From the NCBI RefSeq assembly GCF_905220975.1, contig NZ_CAJNBK010000027.1, positions 22,444 to 86,443 of the forward strand: a stretch of 64,000 nucleotides of DNA. Direction: 5' to 3'. This document shows positions 1 to 7,702 of this stretch, one piece after another. The stretch is from Paraburkholderia haematera. GTDB taxonomy: Bacteria > Pseudomonadota > Gammaproteobacteria > Burkholderiales > Burkholderiaceae. Made by a program: the position numbers and the translations under genes. The notes under the pieces are model-generated. The model was not told where the DNA came from, made no database searches, and worked only from the letters and a program-made list of their open reading frames with translations. Each line of letters starts with the position of its first letter. The first letter of the stretch is position 1.

Positions 1-271
1 CCACGCCCGCCGCATCCCACAGCGTGGGGCGCACTTTGTCGACGCACCATAGCCAGGCAATCGCCACCGCCACGTACACACCGCCGTAAGCCGCATACAC
101 GCGGCCTGCGGCGGTGCCGTGCAGCGTCAGCAGCCAGGCGAACAATGCGAGGCTAAGTGCGCCCGGAACCAGCAGCCAGATCGAGCCGCCCTCCTTCAGC
201 CAACGCCAGGGCAAATAGCACCCGACGATTTCGGCAATGGCGGTCACGGCATAAAGCAGAAAGGTTTTCAT
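1..271 (-). CDS. YnfA/UPF0060 family small membrane protein (3' end outside window)
   Basis: The reverse strand reads from an ATG at 271 through about 90 codons without a stop and runs off the window edge. The protein starts MKTFLLYAVTAIAEIVGCY and continues with alternating hydrophobic helices and the LTLHGTAAGRVYAAYGGVY segment typical of the YnfA family of four-helix inner-membrane proteins (usually about 108 residues, so roughly the last 18 are missing). The molecular function of the family is not settled; it resembles small multidrug-resistance proteins in size and topology. It is transcribed in the same direction as the LysE-type exporter downstream of it in the window, with about 180 bp between. 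Confidence 0.85.
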   Translation of the reverse strand, partial: MKTFLLYAVTAIAEIVGCYLPWRWLKEGGSIWLLVPGALSLALFAWLLTLHGTAAGRVYAAYGGVYVAVAIAWLWCVDKVRPTLWDAAGV

Positions 272-454
272 CGACAGGGAGTGAAGCGAGTGGCTGTGTG
301 ACAGCGGAACCGTGCGCGGCTGTTCATCGGCTTTATTAACACATTCACTTTGCGCGCGGGCATGGCACGTGCGGCGGTTGCCGCATCATGTCCCTATTCG
401 CTACCTGTCATGAGCGTCGCGTCACCCTTCACCGACATCCGTGATGTTCGGCAG

Positions 455-1084
455 TCAGTCCAGCGAGAGCCGCAACGCAAAGCCGATCAGCGCCGCTGAG
501 AAAGTCCACCGCTGAAGTGTCTGCGCAAGAGGATGAGCCCGCATCCAGCCGGCGATGCGCGCCGCGCCGATCGCGTACATGGCGTCGAAACACACGCCGG
601 TCGCGAGCAGCACCAGACCCAGTTCAACCATCTGCAATGCAACCGGTCCGGCCTCAGGGCGCACGAACTGCGGCAGTAGCACAGAGCAGAACAGCAGCGC
701 TTTCGGATTCAGCAGATTGGTCAGCAGGCCCTTCACGAAAGCGGCACGCAACGGCTGCGCCTCGACGCCCGCCACGCCGCCTTCAGGCAACGCGAATACG
801 GGTGAGCGGAAGATCTGGATGCCCACCCACGCGAGATAAACCGCGCCGCCGTAACGCACCACGTCGTAAAGCCAGGGCGCACTGCGCAAGAGCGCCGCCA
901 CCCCGCATGCCGACAGCGTGACGTGCGTTGCCCGCGCCACGCCCAGGCCGCCGGCCGCCGCGAAGCCGCTGCGCACGCCACGTCCGATACTGGTCTGCAG
1001 AACCAGTGCCATGTCGGGTCCAGGCACGGCATAGACAACAAACAGCGCTGCGATATAGACGACCAGAAGGTGTGCGGAAATCAT
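455..1084 (-). CDS. LysE/RhtB family amino-acid exporter
   Basis: A 209-residue protein of the usual LysE/RhtB length, with about six hydrophobic helices. The family signature near the N-terminus is visible as VPGPDMALVLQTSIGRGVRSG, followed by a conserved NPKALLF segment near residue 125. Members export amino acids or related metabolites across the inner membrane; the substrate cannot be read from the sequence. It is divergent from an Lrp/AsnC regulator (start 1238), the standard arrangement for amino-acid exporters controlled by a substrate-sensing Lrp-type protein. ATG at 1084 is used; a dyad lies in the shared intergenic region. Confidence 0.88.
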   Translation of the reverse strand: MISAHLLVVYIAALFVVYAVPGPDMALVLQTSIGRGVRSGFAAAGGLGVARATHVTLSACGVAALLRSAPWLYDVVRYGGAVYLAWVGIQIFRSPVFALPEGGVAGVEAQPLRAAFVKGLLTNLLNPKALLFCSVLLPQFVRPEAGPVALQMVELGLVLLATGVCFDAMYAIGAARIAGWMRAHPLAQTLQRWTFSAALIGFALRLSLD

Positions 1085-1173
1085 AAAAGCCTCTTGTTTT
1101 TAAGGGCTCTATCTTGCTATTGTCGGCGGAGGGTTTGCTGGCGAAATACAGGGACATGGGTTTCATTTTTGGA

Positions 1174-1191
1174 GGAATACGCTAATATTCC
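1174..1191. promoter_or_regulatory. Dyad in the LysE/Lrp divergent promoter region
   Basis: GGAATA-N6-TATTCC is a perfect 6-bp inverted repeat with an AT-rich centre. It lies about 47 bp before the regulator start and 90 bp before the exporter start. Its form fits an Lrp/AsnC-type binding site, so it is a candidate operator for the adjacent regulator; this is inferred from position and symmetry. Confidence 0.4.
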
Positions 1192-1237
1192 ACTCCCGAT
1201 TTATGTTTTCCGCCAACACAACCTGCGCCCTCACGCT

Positions 1238-1705
1238 ATGACAACCGACCTCGATAAAACAGACCGCGCGATCCTCGCCGCGCTGCAGAACGATGGCCGC
1301 ATGTCGAACGCACGGCTGGCCGAGATGGTCGGCCTGAGCGAGACGCCTTGCGCCCGCCGCCTCAAGCGCCTTGAAAACGACGGCTATATCGACCAGTACC
1401 GCGCGATGCTTTCGCGCTCCGCCCTCGGCCTCGGCGTGGTCGCGTTCGTCTACGTGCGGTTCGCCGTGCACGACCGCGCGGTGGCCACCCGATTCGAACG
1501 CGAGGTACAGGCAATCCCGCGGATTCTGGCGTGCCACAACGTGTCGGGCAGCGCCGACTACATCCTGCAGGTCGTCGCGCGCGATCTCGACGACTACGGC
1601 ACGTTCATGCGCGACGAGATGCGTGGCCTGCCGGGCGTGACGTCGGTGGAATCGGCATTGTCGCTGCGGGAAGTCAAGGCTAACGGCGGGCTGCCGCTGT
1701 CCTGA
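1238..1705 (+). CDS. Lrp/AsnC family transcriptional regulator
   Basis: A 155-residue protein beginning MTTDLDKTDRAILAALQNDG, the classical start of an Lrp/AsnC winged-helix domain (residues about 5-60, with the helix-turn-helix around NARLAEMVGLSETPCARRLKRL). The RAM/AsnC ligand-binding domain follows (about 68-150, including the GSADYILQVVARDLDDY strand pair). The open frame extends upstream to 923, but the ATG at 1238 gives the exact family N-terminus and was chosen. It probably senses an amino acid and controls the divergent LysE exporter. Confidence 0.88.
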   Translation: MTTDLDKTDRAILAALQNDGRMSNARLAEMVGLSETPCARRLKRLENDGYIDQYRAMLSRSALGLGVVAFVYVRFAVHDRAVATRFEREVQAIPRILACHNVSGSADYILQVVARDLDDYGTFMRDEMRGLPGVTSVESALSLREVKANGGLPLS

Positions 1706-1776
1706 GCGCGGCCATGGCATAGTCACGCATTCGAATTTGATACGGCGCGAGCCGACCAGACCAGTACGGAGTTTTC

Positions 1777-2010
1777 ATGGATCACGACAAGGCAAGAGCC
1801 GAAGAAACAGCCGCGATGGAGCGCGTATTGACCGCAACCACACGGGTAAAGGCGGCCTTCGCGTCGCTGCAATCGCAATTCCCGCCGGCCGGCAGCGGCC
1901 AGCCTTCGCAGTTCGCGCTGCAAACCTTCGACGCTGCATTGCAGGAACTCGAAGACGCACAAGCCGCATTCGACGAATTGCTCGGCGATCTGCTTGACGG
2001 CAATCGTTGA
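1777..2010 (+). CDS. Small hypothetical protein, alpha-helical
   Basis: A 77-residue ORF starting with ATG, preceded by a weak purine run (CGGAG, 8-12 bp upstream). It is rich in Ala, Glu, Asp and Gln with a heptad-like C-terminal half (ALQELEDAQAAFDELLGDLL), so it is probably helical and cytosolic. No signal peptide or membrane segment is visible. I do not recognise the family. Codon use is ordinary for the region and the ORF fills an otherwise empty gap. Confidence 0.55.
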   Translation: MDHDKARAEETAAMERVLTATTRVKAAFASLQSQFPPAGSGQPSQFALQTFDAALQELEDAQAAFDELLGDLLDGNR

Positions 2011-2277
2011 CTGGCATAGACGGTCTCTTCACTGCATAGCTGATGCGCAGCACGCGAGCGGTGGCGGTCTTCGGTTTCCACCGAGCGGCCATCGCGTAAT
2101 CTGGAGGTGCAAGCCGGACTTGACCGTTAGTTGCGTATTAAGGTCAGGGATCGGAAGGTAGCGCAAAGCCGGACCACCCCTCACCCGCCTACCCTTCCTG
2201 TCATTTCCGAAAAAACCGGCCTCGTTAGCAACGACGAAACGTCTTGTTCCACACATAAAAAAGAATATTTACTTCGC

Positions 2278-2496
2278 TTAACGAAGCATGTTGACTTCTG
2301 CTTGCGGGAGTGCATAAAATTCGCCCGTCATCACAAACGGGGCCATTGCCTTGGACACCAGCAGTAGTCGATCTTCGAACAGTTTCACTGCCTGACCGGC
2401 CCGACGCCCGCGCTCCCTTTTCTCAGCCGCCGTCTTGCCAGCAGGCAGACGGTGCGCGCCGTAGTAACCCTCTCCGTGCACCTTAACTAGCGCCAT
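2278..2496 (-). CDS. Hypothetical small basic protein
   Basis: A 72-residue ORF from ATG at 2496 with a basic middle (AAEKRERGRRAGQAVK) and a hydrophobic stretch LLLVSKAMAPFVMTGEF. No Shine-Dalgarno sequence is visible upstream. I do not recognise it. The composition looks like a real protein rather than a shadow, because no better ORF overlaps it. About 270 bp of gene-free sequence lies between this ORF and the preceding gene. Confidence 0.4.
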   Translation of the reverse strand: MALVKVHGEGYYGAHRLPAGKTAAEKRERGRRAGQAVKLFEDRLLLVSKAMAPFVMTGEFYALPQAEVNMLR

Positions 2497-2639
2497 TCGG
2501 CCGCGGCGTGCTTACGCATGTCCCGCAACCGTATGGCATCGCGTCGCGAGCATCCGCTCGCGACAGCGTTCGCTCACGCCGGTTCGACCGTTCGAACGCC
2601 GGCGCGGCCGAGCGTGTGGACGAACACGTGCTTAATGAA

Positions 2640-2678
2640 CACCGATAAGCAACACCGGTAAGCACCACCGATAAGCAC
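2640..2678 (+). repeat. Three tandem 13-bp repeats
   Basis: Three adjacent copies of a unit close to CACCGATAAGCAC (second copy has GG for GA). They end just before the AAAAAGGAG ribosome-binding site of the small leader ORF at 2697, within the long leader of the NRAMP transporter gene. Confidence 0.6.
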
Positions 2679-2696
2679 CACCAAAAAGGAGCCGCC

Positions 2697-2795
2697 ATGC
2701 CGGACAGTGACAGTTACCCCTTATGCCGCTCAATTGCCACGCAATTTTTGTTTTGCCTGAGGAAAGCGAGTAGACGTTCGCCGCCGCGCGCATAG
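2697..2795 (+). CDS. Possible 32-residue leader ORF upstream of the NRAMP gene
   Basis: ATG at 2697 is preceded by a strong AAAAAGGAG at 7 bp spacing and opens 32 codons (MPDSDSYPLCRSIATQFLFC...) ending at TAG. Codons 22-32 overlap the 5' half of a strong stem-loop (2761-2827), so translation of this ORF would melt the stem. That geometry suggests a translated regulatory leader, but no family was recognised and it may be fortuitous. Confidence 0.35.
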   Translation: MPDSDSYPLCRSIATQFLFCLRKASRRSPPRA

Positions 2796-2827
2796 TGCCG
2801 GCCGCGCTCCGTGTCTGCTGGCTTTCC
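2761..2827 (+). promoter_or_regulatory. Long stem-loop in the NRAMP leader
   Basis: GGAAAGCGAGTAGAC (2761-2775) pairs with GTCTGCTGGCTTTCC (2813-2827) over about 14 of 15 positions, counting one G-U, around a GC-rich inner loop. It lies between the two small ORFs that precede the NRAMP-family gene and may be part of a cis-regulatory leader. It did not match a metal riboswitch consensus that I know. Confidence 0.4.
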
Positions 2828-2863
2828 GCAACCCGCGTAAAGCCATACGCCCGGAGAAAAACC

Positions 2864-3055
2864 ATGTACATCGCCATCCTCGTACCGACTCTGCAGCAAA
2901 CGCACATCCACAGCGACGCCGCACTCGCGCTTCACAGCGTCAAGCCGCACTGGCTCGCCCTGTCCTGGCAGCGCATCAAAGCGCTTCTCCCGAACCCGGC
3001 TTCGAACCCGGCTTCGGACTCGGCTTCGAACTCAGCTTCGAACTCAGCTTCGTAA
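2864..3055 (+). CDS. Small ORF with 12-bp-repeat-encoded Ser/Ala/Asn tail, upstream of NRAMP gene
   Basis: A 63-residue ORF with a good ribosome-binding site (GGAG, 7 bp before ATG). The first 40 residues (MYIAILVPTLQQTHIHSDAA...) look like ordinary protein and carry several His residues. The last 20 are encoded by five near-identical 12-bp units giving NPAS/DSAS/NSAS repeats. It precedes the NRAMP transporter by 130 bp and is probably co-transcribed. Function unknown; the His-rich start and its position would allow a metal-related role, which is only inference. Confidence 0.45.
   Translation: MYIAILVPTLQQTHIHSDAALALHSVKPHWLALSWQRIKALLPNPASNPASDSASNSASNSAS
2991..3050 (+). repeat. Five tandem 12-bp repeats inside a small ORF
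   Basis: Five adjacent units of the form CGAACCCGGCTT/CGAACTCAGCTT. The unit is a multiple of three, so copy-number change would keep the reading frame of the ORF at 2864-3055 and only lengthen its tail. Confidence 0.75.
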
Positions 3056-3187
3056 CGACTTACTGCACCCGCACGCCTTCGCGATCCGCATGTGCCGCCG
3101 TCGCTCTATCCTGTTCGACGACATTCGCACAGCGGATTCCGAAGACGCGCCAATGCATTCAAACCATACGCACTCAGGCGGCTAAAA

Positions 3188-4864
3188 ATGTCCACTCCAA
3201 TTAACGTCTCGCCACCGCGCAGCGCCGTTCTCGACGAAGCCCATCTCGGCGACATCAAAGGCGCGCTAGGCACCATTGCGCATCACGACACCGCGCCTCG
3301 CAACAACTGGTGGGCCCGCATTCGAACGCTGCTCGCGATCCTCGGACCCGGCCTCATCGTGATGGTCGGCGACAACGATGCCGGCGCTTTCGGCACCTAC
3401 ACACAGGCGGGGCAAAACTACGGAACCACCTTGCTGTGGACCATGCTGCTGCTCGTGCCCGTGCTCTTCGTCAATCAGGAAATGGTGCTGCGCCTCGGCG
3501 CCGTGACCGGGGTCGGCCATGCCCGGCTGATCTTCGAGCGCTTCGGCAAATTCTGGGGGGCGTTCAGCGTCGTCGACCTGTTTATCCTGAACGCGCTCAC
3601 CATCGTGACCGAGTTCATTGGCATCACCTTCGTGCTGGATTTCTTCGGCATTTCGAAAGTGACCGGGGTCTGCATCGCCGCGGCCGTGACAATGGCCGCG
3701 GTCAGTACCGGCAATTTCCGGCGTTTCGAGCGCTTCGCGGTCGTGCTTTGTCTGTTGAGCCTGTTGCTGGTGCCTGTGCTCGTGTCGATTCATCCGCCGG
3801 TCAGCCAGATCGCGCGCGACTTCGTGATTCCGAACTGGCCCGCCAATTCAAAACTCAGCGATGTAATGCTGCTCGTGATCGGCATTGTCGGCACCACCGT
3901 CGCGCCGTGGCAGCTATTTTTCCAGCAGAGCTATATCGTGGATAAACGCATCACGCCGCGCTTCATGAAGTATGAGAAAGCCGACCTGTGGATCGGCATC
4001 CTCTTCGTGATGATCGGAGCCGTAGCCATGATCTCGTTCTGCGCCGCGCTGTACGCAGGCAAGCCCGAGTTCGGCAATTTCACGGATGCAGGCGGCGTGA
4101 TCGCCAGCCTCGAAAAATATGCCGGCCGCACACCAGCCGTTCTCTTCGCCGTCGCGCTACTCGACGCCTGCATCATCGGCACGGCCGCCGTCTCGCTGTC
4201 CACCGCCTACGCAATCGGCGACGTGTTCAAGATTCGCCACTCGCTGCATCGCGGCGTGACGGATGCGAAGGGCTTTTACCTCGTCTACTTCGGCATTGTC
4301 GCAGCCGCGGCGGCGCTGGTATTGATTCCCGGCAGCCCGCTCGGTCTTCTGACTGAAGCCGTGCAGACGCTCGCAGGCGTGCTGCTTCCGAGCGCAACGG
4401 TGTTCCTGCTGCTGTTGTGCAACGACCGCGCCGTCCTCGGTCCGTGGGTGAATTCGAAGAAGCTCAACTTCTTTACTGGCGCAGTTGTCTGGGTGCTCGT
4501 CATGCTCTCCATCATCCTCACTGCATCGGTGATGTATCCGGACATTACCGGCGAAGCAATTATTGAAGTGCTGGCTGGCGGCACGCTACTGGCCGTAGTC
4601 GGCTACGTTGCAACCGTGACGGTTCGCAGGCTACGGCTCGCACCGACGGATGCCAACGGTTCCGCCGTTACCGCCGTTACTGATGGCGAGCAACAGTTTT
4701 CGAAAGAAGCACGCAATACGTGGCGCATGCCGCCCCTCGAAGATCTGCCTGCGCTGCAACTGACCCTGTCCAAACGCGTGTGGATGGGTGTGCTGCGCGG
4801 CTATCTGATCGTGGCGGTCGCACTCGTTGTCGTGAAGGTCGCGCAGATGGCGCTGCTGCATTAA
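3188..4864 (+). CDS. NRAMP-family divalent metal transporter (DNDAG variant)
   Basis: A 558-residue multi-helix inner-membrane protein of the NRAMP fold. The start at 3188 (MSTPINV) was chosen over the open extension to 3092 because the longer form adds an unlikely Arg-rich segment. In helix 1 the canonical DPGN metal motif reads GDNDAGAFGTY. In the helix 6 region the sequence is GTTVAPWQLFFQQSY in place of the usual MPH motif. The protein therefore belongs to a divergent NRAMP-related group and its ion (Mn, Fe, Mg or other) cannot be assigned. A hydrophilic linker of about 40 residues (about 475-520) precedes a final transmembrane helix. The gene has a long leader with tandem repeats, a stem-loop and two small ORFs, and a hairpin follows the stop. 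Confidence 0.85.
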   Translation: MSTPINVSPPRSAVLDEAHLGDIKGALGTIAHHDTAPRNNWWARIRTLLAILGPGLIVMVGDNDAGAFGTYTQAGQNYGTTLLWTMLLLVPVLFVNQEMVLRLGAVTGVGHARLIFERFGKFWGAFSVVDLFILNALTIVTEFIGITFVLDFFGISKVTGVCIAAAVTMAAVSTGNFRRFERFAVVLCLLSLLLVPVLVSIHPPVSQIARDFVIPNWPANSKLSDVMLLVIGIVGTTVAPWQLFFQQSYIVDKRITPRFMKYEKADLWIGILFVMIGAVAMISFCAALYAGKPEFGNFTDAGGVIASLEKYAGRTPAVLFAVALLDACIIGTAAVSLSTAYAIGDVFKIRHSLHRGVTDAKGFYLVYFGIVAAAAALVLIPGSPLGLLTEAVQTLAGVLLPSATVFLLLLCNDRAVLGPWVNSKKLNFFTGAVVWVLVMLSIILTASVMYPDITGEAIIEVLAGGTLLAVVGYVATVTVRRLRLAPTDANGSAVTAVTDGEQQFSKEARNTWRMPPLEDLPALQLTLSKRVWMGVLRGYLIVAVALVVVKVAQMALLH

Positions 4865-4870
4865 ACGGTC

Positions 4871-4912
4871 TTGCCCGTCCGCTCCCGGATGTTTTGGTGA
4901 GCGGCGGGCAAA
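4871..4912 (+). terminator. Hairpin after the NRAMP gene
   Basis: TTGCCCG-T-CCGCTC pairs with GAGCGG-C-GGGCAA across a 14-nt loop, 7 bp after the NRAMP stop. No clear T-tract follows, so it is a probable rather than certain terminator. Confidence 0.45.
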
Positions 4913-5002
4913 CAACCGACGTCCGTCCTTCACGCCTTCGATACTTCAGCTATTCAGTAGCATGGCGACATCGACCGAACATAGGCGACACCCCCGCATC
5001 CG

Positions 5003-5479
5003 TCACGCCCCCTCCGCCGAGATAACCGGCTCGCACAGAATCGGAAAGCTAACCGAATTCGCGATGTAGCACTTCTCATGCGCCACATGATGCAAACGCG
5101 CGGCCAGTTCGAGATCGCCACCTGCCCGAATGACGACGTGCGGGCGTAGAACGATCTGCGAAAAGCGGCCCTGCTCCGGACTATCGAGCATCGTGCCTTC
5201 GGCCTTGTCGTGATAGCTCAGCACAACAACGCCAGCATCCGAGCAAAGATGCAGATACCAGAGCTTGTGGCAAGCGGATGCCGAGGCGACCAGCAGATCT
5301 TCCGGATTCCACCGGTTCGCGTCGCCGAGAAAGGCCGCGTCGGATGATCCGGGAATGTCGGGCTTGCTTCCCGAGGCGATGACGTGGTCCCGACCGTATT
5401 CACGGTATCCCGAGGTGCCGCTGCCGCGGTTGCCTGTCCATTGCACCGATACCGTGTATTTGTGCTCGCCGTATGCCAT
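5003..5479 (-). CDS. OsmC family peroxiredoxin-like protein
   Basis: A 158-residue OsmC/Ohr-fold protein. It begins MAYGEHKYTVSVQWTGNRG and carries the two redox cysteines expected of the family: one in ASACHKLWYLHL, after the conserved NPEDLLVASASACH helix, and one in HEKCYIANSV. Members reduce organic hydroperoxides in the cytosol. The start at 5479 has a GGGAG ribosome-binding site; the open frame to 5575 would run through the divergent promoter and was rejected. It is divergent from a GntR regulator across a TGGTATACCA palindrome and is the likely target of that regulator. Confidence 0.88.
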   Translation of the reverse strand: MAYGEHKYTVSVQWTGNRGSGTSGYREYGRDHVIASGSKPDIPGSSDAAFLGDANRWNPEDLLVASASACHKLWYLHLCSDAGVVVLSYHDKAEGTMLDSPEQGRFSQIVLRPHVVIRAGGDLELAARLHHVAHEKCYIANSVSFPILCEPVISAEGA

Positions 5480-5549
5480 GCCAATCTCCCTTGCTGTTGA
5501 CCCGGAATTGATTTCGCAACGAACGCATTCTATATGCGCGCGACGGTTT

Positions 5550-5559
5550 TGGTATACCA
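5550..5559. promoter_or_regulatory. GntR (FadR-type) operator TGGTATACCA
   Basis: A perfect 10-bp palindrome TGGTATACCA, the classical form of FadR/VanR-type GntR half-sites (TGGT-N2-ACCA). It lies between the OsmC gene and the GntR gene, 29 bp before the regulator start, so it is a strong candidate for autoregulation and for control of the OsmC gene. Confidence 0.6.
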
Positions 5560-5587
5560 TTATTCCAAACGACAAGGATCAAAGCGC

Positions 5588-6229
5588 ATGGAAGCGAAAC
5601 TGGATTCGACTGCGGACGCCATCGTCGTCTCGCTACGCGAGCTGATTGCGACCGGCGAACTGGAGGACGGTGCACGGCTGGTCGAGCGTGAACTCGCCGA
5701 TCGATTCGGGGTGAGCCGCGTGCCGATGAGAGAGGCCATACAAAAGCTCGAAGGCGAAGGGCTGGTCGAGCTCATGCGTAATCGCGGCGCCGTCGTGCGA
5801 ACCTTGACGGAGTCCGACCTGAATGAGATCTACGGCCTGCGCATGTTGCTCGAAGGAGACGCCATCTTCCACGCAGTCAAACGCATGGACAGTGAGACGT
5901 TATCGCGCGCCGAACTCGTTCACCGGCTTCTGGGAGACGCGGATACAGCGCAAAGACAGGGCGAACTGAATCGCGAATTTCATGAACTGCTATACCGCCC
6001 GTGTGCCAACGGCCGGCAATTGAAGGCGATCCGCGAACTGCGGGCTCAGGTCGAGCGCTACGAACGATTGCAAGGTACGTTGCTCGCCGACACACCGGCC
6101 TTCCAGGACGAGCATCTCAGGATCCTCGAAGCATGCGAGGCCGGCAACGCACGCCTCGCGCGCGCGATGACAGTGGAACATCTCGCGTCGGCGAAGCGCA
6201 TCGTTCTGCAACTGGTTCAGGCCGAATGA
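5588..6229 (+). CDS. GntR family transcriptional regulator (FadR/VanR subfamily)
   Basis: A 213-residue regulator. The N-terminal winged helix (about 5-75) contains VERELADRFGVSRVPMREA, the GntR recognition helix region. The C-terminal all-helical FCD ligand domain (about 80-205) shows LRMLLEGDAI and the His-containing NREFHELLY segment used for metal/ligand binding in this subfamily. The ATG at 5588 begins the protein right after the divergent promoter. It probably represses itself and the OsmC gene through TGGTATACCA; the effector is likely a small organic acid but cannot be read. Confidence 0.86.
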   Translation: MEAKLDSTADAIVVSLRELIATGELEDGARLVERELADRFGVSRVPMREAIQKLEGEGLVELMRNRGAVVRTLTESDLNEIYGLRMLLEGDAIFHAVKRMDSETLSRAELVHRLLGDADTAQRQGELNREFHELLYRPCANGRQLKAIRELRAQVERYERLQGTLLADTPAFQDEHLRILEACEAGNARLARAMTVEHLASAKRIVLQLVQAE

Positions 6230-6586
6230 CTACTGCGGCCCGAATGCCTTTCCCGCCACATTCGGCGCACGAGGATCCGGGTTCATATTCAGGCTGGTGC
6301 CGTTCGCGCGCATGTTGCTGAGCGCCGGGCCCGATCCCACGCTGCCGGTTCCGCCGATCGCCGGGGTGCTGCCCATCGTACCTATTCCAGGCGTTGGGCT
6401 GAGGCTTGCCGCGCCCGTCCCCACACTCATCCGCTGCGCCGCGGCCGCACCGTTGCTCCCACCTGCCTGCAAACCGCCCAACCCGCCCAAACCACTGGCA
6501 CCGAGATTTGCCGACTGGGCATAAGCCACGCTCGTCAGTCCGATTACCAGCGCCGAAGTCAACACACCCTGTGTCACGATTTTCAT
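6230..6586 (-). CDS. Exported Gly/Ala/Ser-rich small protein
   Basis: A 118-residue protein with a clear Sec signal peptide (MKIVTQGVLTSALVIGLTSV then AYAQ, cleavage after AYA) and a low-complexity mature part rich in Gly, Ala, Ser, Asn and Pro (GASGLGGLGGLQAGG). No cysteine or domain is visible, so it is likely a periplasmic or secreted protein of unknown role. The start at 6586 has GGAG 6 bp upstream; ATG at 6598 lacks one. Its stop codon abuts the stop of the convergent GntR gene directly. Confidence 0.6.
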   Translation of the reverse strand: MKIVTQGVLTSALVIGLTSVAYAQSANLGASGLGGLGGLQAGGSNGAAAAQRMSVGTGAASLSPTPGIGTMGSTPAIGGTGSVGSGPALSNMRANGTSLNMNPDPRAPNVAGKAFGPQ

Positions 6587-6893
6587 AGCCTGCTCCATGA
6601 TGCCGCCGAAATGCCCGACCGAACGCCTCGCACCGTCGTAGCGATGTCGAACAATCGACGCTCGTAACGGGATCCGGTCAAACAGTAAGACTGCGCGCCT
6701 GCCCCGTTTGTTCATCGCTGAGAATATTCGCCACGACCGTCTTCAGCGTTTCCTCGACGAATTTACCGACGAAATCCGCGCGGGCCAATCTCTATCGGCA
6801 AGTTGTACAAATGCTTACAAAGCAGCACGTGTCTGGCGTACACCGTCCGCGCAGTTGCCGCGTTATTGCAGGCATCTACCAGCGGAGCCCACA

Positions 6894-7601
6894 ATGAACA
6901 CCAACCTGACTTCCAGCAATCCGCAGCGCAGCCGCATTCACCCCCTGGTCGCCGGCGCAGCCGTGGCCGTCATCCTGGCGAGCGCCACAGGCATCGCGGC
7001 GATGACAGGTCTTCTGCCGACCTCGCACGCCGTGACGGAGCCCGCACAGCCGGTCGCCCCGGTTGCGGCGCAGGTCGCGAGCGCGCCGGTCGCCGCGCCC
7101 CAACCGGCACCGGTTCAGCAAGCGGCGCAGCAGCCAGTCCAGCAAGCCGCACCGGCCCGTCCGCGTGTCCATCACACGCACAGCACGCCCGCCACGGACG
7201 CACCGAGGTACGCAAACAATCAGGGCTATCAGGCGCCGAATGAATCCGCGCCGGCGAGACCGGTCGCCGATCCTTATGCGGGCGAGGTCGTCGCCATCAA
7301 TACGGTGCAGGCGCCTGAGCCGACCACCGGTCTTGGCGCGCTAGGTGGCGCGGTCGCCGGTGGCCTCGTCGGCAATCAGATCGGCGGCGGACGCGGCAAG
7401 ATTCTCACCACCATCGCGGGCGCTGTCGGCGGAGGCCTTGCCGGCAACGGGATCGAGCACGCCGTGCGCAAGCAGACCACCTATCAGGTCCAGGTGCGCA
7501 TGCAGGACGGCAGCTACCGCAACTTCAGCTACCCGACGCAGCCGGACGTTCAGATCGGCCAGCGGGTTCACGTATCCGGCGATTCGCTGACGGCTTCGTG
7601 A
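6894..7601 (+). CDS. Glycine-zipper 2TM domain envelope protein
   Basis: A 235-residue protein. An N-terminal membrane anchor (about 19-43, PLVAGAAVAVILASATGIAAM) is followed by a long Ala/Pro/Gln-rich linker with repeated Pro-Val-Ala and Gln-Gln runs (about 50-115). Next comes a glycine-zipper 2TM segment (about 143-188: LGGAVAGGLVGNQIGGGRG, then AGAVGGGLAGNGIE) and a C-terminal basic beta-strand region (YQVQVRMQDGSYRNFSYP). The zipper plus tail matches the Rickettsia 17-kDa-antigen-like/SlyB-type family. It lacks a lipobox. Start 6894 has GGAG upstream. Likely an inner-membrane-anchored periplasmic protein of stress or envelope function. Confidence 0.75.
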   Translation: MNTNLTSSNPQRSRIHPLVAGAAVAVILASATGIAAMTGLLPTSHAVTEPAQPVAPVAAQVASAPVAAPQPAPVQQAAQQPVQQAAPARPRVHHTHSTPATDAPRYANNQGYQAPNESAPARPVADPYAGEVVAINTVQAPEPTTGLGALGGAVAGGLVGNQIGGGRGKILTTIAGAVGGGLAGNGIEHAVRKQTTYQVQVRMQDGSYRNFSYPTQPDVQIGQRVHVSGDSLTAS

Positions 7602-7610
7602 GATTGCGCG

Positions 7611-7631
7611 CCGGCATTCAGTGAATGCCGG
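7611..7631 (+). terminator. Hairpin after the glycine-zipper gene
   Basis: CCGGCATTC-AGT-GAATGCCGG is a perfect 9-bp stem with a 3-nt loop, 10 bp after the stop codon. The following TTGG is only a weak T-tract. Confidence 0.55.
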
Positions 7632-7666
7632 TTGGCCACAATGTGAGGAAACGCCGTGCGCGTTAT

Positions 7667-7695
7667 GATCAGCCGTTACGCCAGAACGGCTGATC
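7667..7695 (+). promoter_or_regulatory. Perfect 11-bp hairpin just before the DedA-PAP2 start codon
   Basis: GATCAGCCGTT-N7-AACGGCTGATC, a perfect inverted repeat ending 7 bp before ATG 7703. No Shine-Dalgarno lies between it and the start codon. It could be a repressor operator or an RNA structure controlling translation initiation. Confidence 0.5.
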
Positions 7696-7702
7696 GCGCA
7701 CG

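Noticed and set aside
923..1237. 105-codon upstream extension of the Lrp regulator frame
   Set aside because: It overlaps the divergent LysE gene and promoter and adds Arg-rich shadow sequence; ATG 1238 gives the normal family N-terminus.
2571..2620. CGTTCG/CGAACG-rich stretch resembling the AcoR-gene dyads
   Set aside because: The arms and spacing do not match the 19-bp site and it is far from any AcoR-type gene; likely GC-rich coincidence.
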